64,000 bases of DNA, from NCBI GenBank assembly GCA_963834945.1, contig CAWIDT010000005.1, positions 62,001 through 126,000 on the forward strand. Direction: 5' to 3'. The number at the start of each line of letters is the position of its first letter. Positions within the stretch are counted from its first letter, which is position 1. A model generated the notes under the pieces. The model was not told the DNA's origin. It was given only the letters and a program-made list of their open reading frames with translations, and made no database searches. The DNA comes from R-RK-3 sp963834945. GTDB lineage: Bacteria; Pseudomonadota; Alphaproteobacteria; Rhizobiales; Rhodomicrobiaceae. Shown here piece by piece: positions 48,101 through 55,524 of the stretch. The translations under genes were made by a program, and so were the position numbers.

Positions 48101-48868
48101 AACGGCAAGCTGGTTTCTTTGGACGTGCATGGTCAGCTCAACGGCAAGGAGCCGCTGGCGGCCCGCATCGAGGCCAAAAAGGGAGAGCCTCGCCAGCTCA
48201 TCGCCGAAGCGACGGATGCCGGCTCTGCCTTCCGGCTGATCGGCTTCTATCCCTCGGCACGCGGCGGCGAGGTATCGCTGAAGGTCAATCTGGATGGGAC
48301 GGGCGACGCCGAGAAAGTCGGCGTCCTCTATGTCAGCAATTTCAACATCGCCAACGATCAGGTGGTGGGCGAGGTGCTGTCGGGGCCGAAGGCGCAGAAG
48401 GCGAGCGCAAAGACGCAGCCTCAATATTCCGACCAGTTGCAGTTCGACCGGATGCGCGTGCCCTTCTCGGTAGGCTATGGGCAATTCGTCCTGCACGACG
48501 CCGCGATCAACGGCCCGCTGATCGGAGCGACCATGCGCGGCTCGATCGACTTCAAGCGCGAGCAGATCAACCTCTCCGGCACCTATGTGCCGCTTTACGG
48601 CATCAACGGCGCTTTCGGGTCGATACCGCTGATCGGCGAGCTGTTTTCCGGCCGCAGCGGCGAGGGCCTGTTCGGCATAACCTTCGCGGTGAAGGGCCCG
48701 AACTCTCAGCCCAACGTCCTGGTCAATCCCGTATCGGTGCTCGCGCCCGGCTTTCTGCGCCAGCTGTTCGAATTCGACCAGACGGTGCCACACATCATCC
48801 CGCCCGATCAGCGCGGCGCGGATTCGGCCAATGCCCGGCCAACCGGAGCGCCGCCCGTCACGCGATGA
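45130..48868 (+). CDS. Giant AsmA-like / DUF3971 (YhdP-type) envelope protein, four frameshifts
   Basis: A restored protein of about 1244 residues. A cytosolic N terminus of about 65 residues leads to one membrane anchor (ARIAVVVALLGIIGFAALY). It is followed by an immense beta-rich periplasmic part typical of bridge-like lipid-transport proteins (AsmA/TamB/YhdP). The C-terminal block GSIDFKREQINLSGTYVPLYGIN with IPLIGELF is characteristic of the AsmA_2 domain. Single extra bases shift the frame near 46391, 46707, 47236 and 48079; each junction restores continuous sequence, for example PPMSANVLSTF and AVTVEAKRRNGKL. It is divergent from bcp. A role in phospholipid transport to the outer membrane is inferred from family. 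Confidence 0.87.
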
Positions 48869-49032
48869 CCACCGCGCCATCCTCGTCCGCGTTCAGCGGA
48901 GCGCCCGGTTTCCCGAGCGCGGCGGTGTTTAAGGCTCCTTCCAGCGCGCAATGAAAGAATAGGCTGAACCTCGCGCCGCGCTCGCGCGTCAACGGATAGC
49001 TGACCTTTAAATCCCTTGACGAGGATACGCCC

Positions 49033-49239
49033 ATGACGATGTCCCACACCATGCCGTCCCGTCCCACGCTTCTGACCATATCCGCGCTGTCCGGCATCGC
49101 GCCGGAGCGGACCGCGCCCGTGCGGGCCGGCGCCGGCACAGGCGAGCGCCAGGCAACCGACCCAACGACACCCCTCTTCTACATCCTTCTCGGCTTGATT
49201 ATGACGTCGCTGATCTTCGGCCTGTTCCCGCGATTTTAG
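49033..49239 (+). CDS. Small hypothetical protein with C-terminal membrane helix
   Basis: A possible 68-residue protein. The first 45 residues are Thr/Ala/Arg-rich and unstructured. Residues about 47-64 form one hydrophobic helix (TPLFYILLGLIMTSLIFGLF) as in tail-anchored small proteins. A weak GAGGAT site precedes the ATG. The TAG stop lies within a TAGAGCACGATC repeat fragment. No family is recognised; coding is supported mainly by the well-formed helix. Confidence 0.4.
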   Translation: MTMSHTMPSRPTLLTISALSGIAPERTAPVRAGAGTGERQATDPTTPLFYILLGLIMTSLIFGLFPRF

Positions 49240-49257
49240 AGCACGATCGGAGCAGGC
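49236..49257. repeat. Fragment of the CTAGAGC-type element
   Basis: TTAGAGCACGATCGG matches, in inverted orientation, the end GATCGTGCTCTAG of the elements at 32.6 and 63.3 kb. The internal palindromes are absent, so this is a remnant or solo end. Confidence 0.5.
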
Positions 49258-49272
49258 AAAGCGTCGCGGTGC

Positions 49273-49764
49273 TCATGCCCTGATCGGGATCAGCTGCGGA
49301 TCGAGCCGCCCGCCAACGATCCGCAGCCGGCCCACCGTCACCGGCAGATCGAAGCGGCGCGGGCCGGCGCTGCCGGGATTGAAATAGACGACGCCGTTCT
49401 TCTCGGCGATGTCGGGCTTATGGCTGTGGCCATAGATCACAGCAGCGAAGCCGGCCGCCTTGGGGTCGATGTCGATGTCCGCCAGGATGTGGCGCATATA
49501 AATGTCATGCGCGCCGAGCGAGACGACTTCGCACAGCGCCAGGGCGTCGGCCCAGTCGCCATGATCCACATTGCCGCGAACCGCGACCACGGGCGCGATG
49601 GCTCTGAGGCCGTCCAGAATGTCCGGCCGGCCTACATCGCCCGCATGAAGGATGAGATCGGAGCCTTGCAGCGTCTCGATCGCGGATGGCCGCAGCAGGC
49701 CATGCGTATCCGAGATCACCCCGAGCGTGGCGTTCGCGTCCAGCCGGGTAGGATGCGGCTTCAA
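49273..49764 (-). CDS. YfcE/MJ0936-type metallophosphodiesterase
   Basis: A 163-residue calcineurin-like phosphoesterase. Metal ligands are Asp19 and His21 (SDTHG), Asp43 (HAGDVG), Asn65 (VRGNVD), and His113 and His115 (YGHSHKP); His92 occupies the remaining histidine region. The only usable start is TTG at 49764, overlapping the upstream acyl-CoA dehydrogenase stop as TTGA. The pattern FNPGSAGPRRF is typical of the group. It probably hydrolyses phosphodiesters in the cytoplasm. Confidence 0.92.
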   Translation of the reverse strand: MKPHPTRLDANATLGVISDTHGLLRPSAIETLQGSDLILHAGDVGRPDILDGLRAIAPVVAVRGNVDHGDWADALALCEVVSLGAHDIYMRHILADIDIDPKAAGFAAVIYGHSHKPDIAEKNGVVYFNPGSAGPRRFDLPVTVGRLRIVGGRLDPQLIPIRA

Positions 49765-50900
49765 TATGCGTTCCGTGTTGCAAGCGCGCCGGCATGGAAA
49801 TTGGTGTCGCCGAACAGCTCCTGGCAGACGCGGGCGCGTTTCATGAACAGGCCGATGTCGAATGCGTCGGTCATGCCGATGCCGCCATGCATCTGCACAC
49901 CTTCCTGCACGGCGAGCGTCGCCGTCTTGCCCGCCCGCGCTTTGGCGATGGCGACATAGCGCCCGGCTTCGTCGGGCGATTGATCCAGCATCTGCAACGC
50001 CTTCAGTACCGCCGCGCGAGTGATCTCGATTTCCGCATATAGATGCGCCGCCCGGTGCTGCAGCGCCTGGAACGACCCGATGATCTTGCCGAACTGCCGG
50101 CGTTCGCGCAAATATTGCGTGGTGCGTGCGAAACTCTCCTCGGCCACGCCCACCATCTCGGCGGCGACGGCTGCGCGTCCCAGGTCGAGGATGCCGTTCA
50201 GCACCGGCCAGCCCTGATCGACCTCGCCCAGAACGGCATCGGCCGTCACCTCCACATCACGGAAGCGGATGCGGGCGGCATTATGCGCATCGACCATGAT
50301 GGTGCGCTCAGCCTCGACGCCCGGCGCGTTGCGGTTCACGAGGAACAGCGTGATGCCGCTTTCCTCCCGGTCGCCGCCGGCGCTGCGCGCGGCGACGATC
50401 AGCAAGCCAGCCACATGGCCGTCGACCACGAATGCCTTGGCGCCGTTCAGCCTGAAGCCGTTGCCGGCCCGCTCAGCCCGCAGCGAAATCGCCGACGGGC
50501 TGTGCTTGGACGTCTCATCCGAAGCGAGCGCCGCGATCAGATCGCCCGAGGCGATCTTCGGCAGATGTTCGTCCCGCTGCGCAGCGCTGCCCGCTTTGCC
50601 GAGCGCGGATGCCGCCAGCAGCGCCGTCGACAGAAACGGCGATGGCGTGAGATTGCGCCCGATCTCCTCCATGACGATGCCTGCCTCGACGGCGCCGAGC
50701 CCCTGCCCGCCCTGCGCGTCCGGCACGAGCAACCCGCAAAGCCCCATGGCGGCGAAGGCCGACCACACACCCCGCGAAAAGCCGATTTCGTCGCGCACAT
50801 CGCGCAGCTTGCGCAGATGCGCCACCGGAGCCTTGTCGCCGATGAAGGCGCGGACGCTGTCGCGCATCATCGTCTGTTCGTCGCTCAGAAGCAGCGGCAT
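49761..50900 (-). CDS. Acyl-CoA dehydrogenase, small subunit type
   Basis: A 379-residue FAD-dependent acyl-CoA dehydrogenase with the N-terminal helical domain, the middle beta domain (NGAKAFVVDGHVAGLLIVAA) and the C-terminal VQEGVQMHGGIGMTDAFDIG. It follows a second dehydrogenase gene by 25 bases. Side-by-side dehydrogenases of this kind (compare actinobacterial FadE pairs) often form heterotetramers in which only one chain carries the full active site. The middle domain lacks the canonical substrate motif EPNAGSD that is present in the partner. Confidence 0.9.
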   Translation of the reverse strand: MPLLLSDEQTMMRDSVRAFIGDKAPVAHLRKLRDVRDEIGFSRGVWSAFAAMGLCGLLVPDAQGGQGLGAVEAGIVMEEIGRNLTPSPFLSTALLAASALGKAGSAAQRDEHLPKIASGDLIAALASDETSKHSPSAISLRAERAGNGFRLNGAKAFVVDGHVAGLLIVAARSAGGDREESGITLFLVNRNAPGVEAERTIMVDAHNAARIRFRDVEVTADAVLGEVDQGWPVLNGILDLGRAAVAAEMVGVAEESFARTTQYLRERRQFGKIIGSFQALQHRAAHLYAEIEITRAAVLKALQMLDQSPDEAGRYVAIAKARAGKTATLAVQEGVQMHGGIGMTDAFDIGLFMKRARVCQELFGDTNFHAGALATRNAY

Positions 50901-50925
50901 CGGACGGTCCTAATTTGTTGCCGGC

Positions 50926-52110
50926 TCAAGCGTCGGGCAATTCGAGCAGGCGCTTGGCGATGATGTTGAGCTGAATTTCGGAGGTACCGCCCTCGATCGA
51001 ATTGCCCTTCGACCGCAGCCAGCTCCGCGCCAAGGCCCCGTCCTGTGAGCGCTCGCTCTCCCATTCCAGCGCGTCCGAACCGTCCGCCGCGACAAGCAGC
51101 TCGTTGCGGCGCTTGTTCAACTCGGTGCCGTAATATTTCAGCACCGAGGAAAAGGCTGGATGCCCCTGCCCCGCTTTGGCCAGATCGCCGGCACGCTCCA
51201 TGCAGCAGCGGAACGCCGCCTCGTCCACTTCGAATTCGGCGATCTGCGCCCGGAGCAGCGGATCGGCGAGCCTGCCGGTTTCGTCCCTGCCCGCCAGATG
51301 CGCCGCGATCTGGCCAATGCGGTGCCCGCCGATGCGGTCGCCAATGCCGCCGATCAGGTCCCGTTCATGAGTGAGGAGATATTTGGCGATGTCCCACCCC
51401 TTGTTCAGCGCGCCGACGAGATTGGCCTTGGGCACCTTCACATCGTCGAAAAAGGTTTCGCAGAAGGGTGAGCGGCCCGAGATGAGCGTGATCGGCCTGG
51501 TGGAGACGCCTGGCGTCGTCATGTCGAAAAGGATGAAGCTGATGCCGAGATGTTTCGGCGCGCCGAAATCGGTACGCACGAGGCAGAAGATCCAATCGGC
51601 TTCATCGGCGTAGGATGTCCAGACCTTCTGGCCATTGACGATGAAATGATCGCCCGCATCCTCAGCCCTTGTCTGCAGCGCGGCAAGATCCGATCCGGCA
51701 TTGGGTTCCGAATAGCCCTGGCACCAGCGGATTTCGCCGCGCACGATGGGCGGCAGATAGGTTCGCTTCTGCTCCTCGCTGCCATATTCGAGCAGCGCCG
51801 GGCCGAGCATCCCGATGCCGAAGCTTTGCAGCGGCGGGCGGCAGCCGAGCGCCCGCATTTCCGCCGCCAGCAGCTTGGCTTGCTCACGCGGCAGGCCGCC
51901 GCCGCCATAGGCCTCGGGCCATTCCGGCGCAGTCCAGCCCTTCCCGGCCATCCGCTCCAGCCAGAGCTTTTGCGCTGGGGATTGGAAAATCCAGTTGCGC
52001 CCGCCCCAGCACACATCCTTTTCGCTCAGCACCGGTCTGCGCATCTCGGCGGGGCAGTTGGCTTCCAGCCAGGCGCGCGTTTCGGCGCGGAACGCTTCGA
52101 GATCGCTCAT
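50926..52110 (-). CDS. Acyl-CoA dehydrogenase, large subunit type
   Basis: A 394-residue acyl-CoA dehydrogenase. The FAD/substrate motif WCQGYSEPNAGSDLA is followed by VNGQKVWTSYADEADW. The C-terminal GGTSEIQLNIIAKRLL carries the conserved family signature. ATG at 52110 (MSDLEAFRAETRAWLEANCP) is preferred over 52134 because homologues begin there. It lies 25 bases after the quinone oxidoreductase gene and before the partner dehydrogenase in one operon, suggesting oxidation of an unusual acyl chain. Confidence 0.92.
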   Translation of the reverse strand: MSDLEAFRAETRAWLEANCPAEMRRPVLSEKDVCWGGRNWIFQSPAQKLWLERMAGKGWTAPEWPEAYGGGGLPREQAKLLAAEMRALGCRPPLQSFGIGMLGPALLEYGSEEQKRTYLPPIVRGEIRWCQGYSEPNAGSDLAALQTRAEDAGDHFIVNGQKVWTSYADEADWIFCLVRTDFGAPKHLGISFILFDMTTPGVSTRPITLISGRSPFCETFFDDVKVPKANLVGALNKGWDIAKYLLTHERDLIGGIGDRIGGHRIGQIAAHLAGRDETGRLADPLLRAQIAEFEVDEAAFRCCMERAGDLAKAGQGHPAFSSVLKYYGTELNKRRNELLVAADGSDALEWESERSQDGALARSWLRSKGNSIEGGTSEIQLNIIAKRLLELPDA

Positions 52111-52135
52111 GCGGATCGCCTTTCGAGCCGGCATT

Positions 52136-53134
52136 TCAGTCCATCGTCACTACGATCTTGCCCATCGCCTTGCGGTCGGAAAGCCAGCGGATGGCGTCGC
52201 CGGCTTTCGCCAGCGAGAACGTCGCCGAGACAGTCGGCTTGACGATGCCCTGCCGGTAAAAAGCGAGAAGCTCGCGGATGTTTTCGGCATTCTGCGCCGG
52301 AAGGCGGCGGACCCAATCGCCCCAGAACACGCCGACCACCTGACAGGATTTCAGCAAGGTCAGATTGAGCGGCAATTTCGGAATGCCGGCCGGGAAGCCG
52401 ATCACCAGCAACCGGCCCTCAAAGGCGATGGACCGAAGCGCGGCCTCCGTATAGTCGCCGCCAACCGGATCGTAAATGACATTGGCGCCTTCCTTGCCGC
52501 AGGCGGCTTTGAACAACTCCGACAAGCTCTTCTGGCCCTCCTTGTCGAACGGCCCGGCCGGATAGACGACCCCCTCCGCCGCGCCGTGGGCTCGCGCCAG
52601 CGCCAGCTTCTCCTCCGATGAAACCGCCGCGATCACATGTGCGCCCATCGCCTTGCCCAGCTCGACGGCGGCAAGGCCGACGCCGCCCGCCGCGCCGAGC
52701 ACCAGCAGGCTTTCGGCTGGCTGAAGCGAGCCGCGCTGCTTCAATGCATAATAGGAGGTGCCATAGGTCATGATGAAAGCCGCCGCGTGATCGAAGGGCA
52801 TTCCGGCGGGTATGGGAATGCAGCGGCTTTCCGCGATATTGACCTTCTCCGCCATGCCGCCCCAGCCGACCGAGCCGATGACGCGGTCGCCGACCTTGAG
52901 CACCTCGACGCCTTCGCCCACCGCCGACACGATTCCGCCGACTTCGCCGCCCGGTGCGAATGGACGCTCCGGCTTGAACTGATACATGTCGCGGATGATG
53001 AGGCTGTCGGGGAAATTCACGCCGCACGCCTTGATGTCCAGCACCACCTCGCCGCGCCCCGGCATCGGATCGGGCACCTCCTCAAGCACCAGCGTTTCGG
53101 GTCCGCCCGGCGCCTTGCTCAGCATAGCTTTCAT
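52136..53134 (-). CDS. NADPH:quinone oxidoreductase family protein (zinc-independent MDR)
   Basis: A 332-residue MDR enzyme with GroES-like domain (IKACGVNFPDSLIIRDMYQ) and NADPH-binding motif LLVLGAAGGVGLAAVELG at about 140-157. GGGAGAACAG precedes the ATG. It is first in the operon with two acyl-CoA dehydrogenases, so it may reduce an enoyl-CoA or recycle a quinone for that pathway (inference). Confidence 0.92.
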   Translation of the reverse strand: MKAMLSKAPGGPETLVLEEVPDPMPGRGEVVLDIKACGVNFPDSLIIRDMYQFKPERPFAPGGEVGGIVSAVGEGVEVLKVGDRVIGSVGWGGMAEKVNIAESRCIPIPAGMPFDHAAAFIMTYGTSYYALKQRGSLQPAESLLVLGAAGGVGLAAVELGKAMGAHVIAAVSSEEKLALARAHGAAEGVVYPAGPFDKEGQKSLSELFKAACGKEGANVIYDPVGGDYTEAALRSIAFEGRLLVIGFPAGIPKLPLNLTLLKSCQVVGVFWGDWVRRLPAQNAENIRELLAFYRQGIVKPTVSATFSLAKAGDAIRWLSDRKAMGKIVVTMD

Positions 53135-53474
53135 CGTCTGTTCTCCCGCATCGGGTTCCGCGCCTGACCGGTAGGATTATAGGCATGGATGGAATTGGCC
53201 GTCACGAACCGCCGCCCCCCGATCGCCGGCCCAACGGACCATACTGACATTATTGTCATTCATTGTTGCCCGCGAGGTGGCGCCTGGCAAGCGATTGCGA
53301 CGCGAATTCCGCAGCGCCGCTGTCGCACCGGAGCCACGCCTCCGAACCGAAATCCACATCTTGCTGCGATCGTCTGTGAAAAAACCGGCTGAGGTGCATT
53401 TGCACGCTTAACGTTCTGTCGAAGCGTGGTACAACCAAAACGTGTAGAGGCGATTCTTCTATCTGGAGCAAAAT
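53135..53474 (+). promoter_or_regulatory. Divergent promoter region of the exopolysaccharide locus
   Basis: 340 bases with no credible gene between the oxidoreductase (minus) and the Wza-like gene (plus). It contains a short dyad TGACATTATTGTCA at 53245-53258 and, closer to the gene, AT-richer sequence with TTGCAC at about 53399. Whether the dyad belongs to the EPS promoter or the oxidoreductase promoter is unclear. Confidence 0.4.
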
Positions 53475-54047
53475 TTGCGTGAGCGATTGAAAAGTGTGGC
53501 GGTCCTGTTGACCGTTGCGGCCTTGTCTGCGTGTGGGAGCGCACCTGGCCCCCTGGAGGGCAGCACCGCCGCCCTGTCAGGCACCACCGCCCATCATTTG
53601 GCGCCAGGCGACAAGCTGAAGGTCAGCGTTTTCAATGAGGCCGATCTCACCGGTGAGTTCGCCATCGACGAGAACGGCAATATCGCATTTCCGCTGCTCG
53701 GCGAGGTGAAAGCGGCCGGGATGGGGGTCGATGAATTCAAGACGAGTTTGACGGAACGGCTGCAGGCCGGCTTCGTTCGCAACCCCCGGGTCAATGTCGA
53801 CGTCCTGAACTACCGGCCGATCAACATCATCGGGGAAGTCAAAAATGCCGGGCAATATCCCTATCGGCCGGGCATGACCGCGCAAGACGTCGCGGCCATC
53901 GCAGGCGGTTACAGCTATCGCGCCAATGAAGGAAAGCTCTATATAACGCGCGGCGCAAATAAAGAACAAATAACAGTTGATCTGGATAAAGAAAGATTTC
54001 CAATATTTCCCGGCGATAGTATAAAAGTTCCAGAACGTTTCTTTTAA
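53475..54047 (+). CDS. Wza-like polysaccharide export lipoprotein
   Basis: A 190-residue outer-membrane auxiliary protein. TTG at 53475 with GGAG a few bases upstream starts a lipoprotein signal with lipobox LSAC (Cys20). A Poly_export domain follows (LAPGDKLKVSVFNEADLTG..IDENGNIAFPLLG), then an SLBB-type domain (PINIIGEVKNAGQYPYRPGMT). It is much shorter than E. coli Wza (about 380) and is the short OPX type that relies on a separate barrel. The last 100 bases are very AT-rich. First gene of the locus. Confidence 0.92.
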   Translation: MRERLKSVAVLLTVAALSACGSAPGPLEGSTAALSGTTAHHLAPGDKLKVSVFNEADLTGEFAIDENGNIAFPLLGEVKAAGMGVDEFKTSLTERLQAGFVRNPRVNVDVLNYRPINIIGEVKNAGQYPYRPGMTAQDVAAIAGGYSYRANEGKLYITRGANKEQITVDLDKERFPIFPGDSIKVPERFF

Positions 54048-54220
54048 CATGCAAATAAAATCTATTATTTTTTTAATTTTAGCTTTCAACGGACTTGTGC
54101 TGCGACTGAAAGCGAAGGAGTGGAAGTTTGAGGTCAATGCGGTTGGAACGGCCGAGCCCTTCCCGCGATCAAATATGTGATCAGCCACTCTGTCAGTCCG
54201 CGCCGAAACAGGGGGAATTC

Positions 54221-55505
54221 GTGTCAGTCAAGTCGAATTGGAAGAGTGACGTAGCGCAAGCTTCGGCATTGCCTTTCGTTTTGGCTGCTCTGATCGGGAT
54301 GCTTGCATCCGGGGCGGCTGTTGGCGGCGATTACAGCGCTGACACGGCAAATATGCCGGTCGGGAAGAGGCCGCATCCGGAGTTCGATCCGACCGGATTG
54401 TCCTATGACGGCATCATGTTCTATCCGAGCGTGCTCGCCGGAATGGAATTCGACAGCAACGTTTACGCTTCGTCGCACAATCCGGTCGACGACATCGCCC
54501 TCGTGCTTGCGCCGGAATTGCGCATCCGCAGGGACAGCGAAGGCGACCAACAGATCATCGACCTTCGCGTCGTACGTCACCAATATCAAAGCCTCGACAG
54601 CGAGGACCGTACCGAAGCGCACGCCCAGCTATTGTCCGCGCGGCAGCTCTCGAACGACATCAAGCTCGACACGGTGTTCGAGGCTGCGCGCAGATTCGAG
54701 CCACGCGGCAGCTCCCTGACGCTGGCTGATTCCGCCAAGCCTATCGCCTATCGCGACCTGCGCGCCGAGGCGACCGTCACCAAAACCTTCAATCGCCTCG
54801 GCGTTGCGGTCGGTGGCGGCGTCAGGTCGCTCACCTTCGAAGATGGCAAGACGTTTTCCGGCACGCCGATCGATCAAGGCTTCCGCGACGGGACGATAAT
54901 CACCGCCAGCGTCAAACCATTCTACGACATATCGCCGGGCTACCGCGCCTATACGCTCTTAGCGGCCAATCGCCGGGATTATGACGGCACCGGCAGCCTG
55001 AACAGAGACTCGCAAGGCTATGAGGCGCGGGCCGGCCTCGAATTCGAGCTGACCTCGTTGCTGTTCGGCTCTTTCGACCTTGGCTATCTCGAGCAAAGTT
55101 ACAGCAATCCGCTGATCCCGGACGCCAATGGCCTGTCGAGCAAGGCCGATCTGAGCTGGCTGCTGACGCCACTGATGACGGTTTCGCTATTCGGCGGCCG
55201 GCAAGTCGCCGAACTGGCGGCGCAGGGTCAGGAAGTCCCGCATCGATCTGACCATCGGCTCGCGCATCGATTACGAGCTGCGGCGCAACCTGATCGCCAG
55301 CGTGGACGCATCCTACACCAACGAAGAGTTCACCGGCAGCAGCCGCGAAGACGACGTTTATCAATTCGGGACCAAGATTGCCTATTTGATGAACGAGTAC
55401 TGCAGTTTTGGGCTCAAATACAGTTATTTCGAGCGCAGTTCAAACGACGCTGATTTTTCATTTGATCGACATCTAGTGACTTTGAATGTTACCGCACAGT
55501 ACTGA
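54221..55505 (+). CDS. BBP2-type outer-membrane beta-barrel of the EPS locus, one frameshift
   Basis: A restored protein of 427 residues. GTG at 54221, preceded by GGGGGAA, gives the signal peptide (ASALPFVLAALIGMLASGAAVGG). The mature protein is made of alternating strands ending YSYFERSSNDADFSFDRHLV with a terminal VTAQY, typical of barrel porins of the BBP2 group found next to short Wza proteins. One extra base near 55243 changes frame between AAQGQE and SRIDLTIGSRIDYEL. It probably forms the pore through which the polysaccharide leaves. Confidence 0.86.
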
Positions 55506-55524
55506 CCGCAACCGGCGACCGATC

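Noticed and set aside
54048..54100. AT-rich stretch after the Wza-like gene as an intrinsic terminator
   Set aside because: It has a run of T but only an A/T stem without GC pairs; more likely part of the AT-rich junction.
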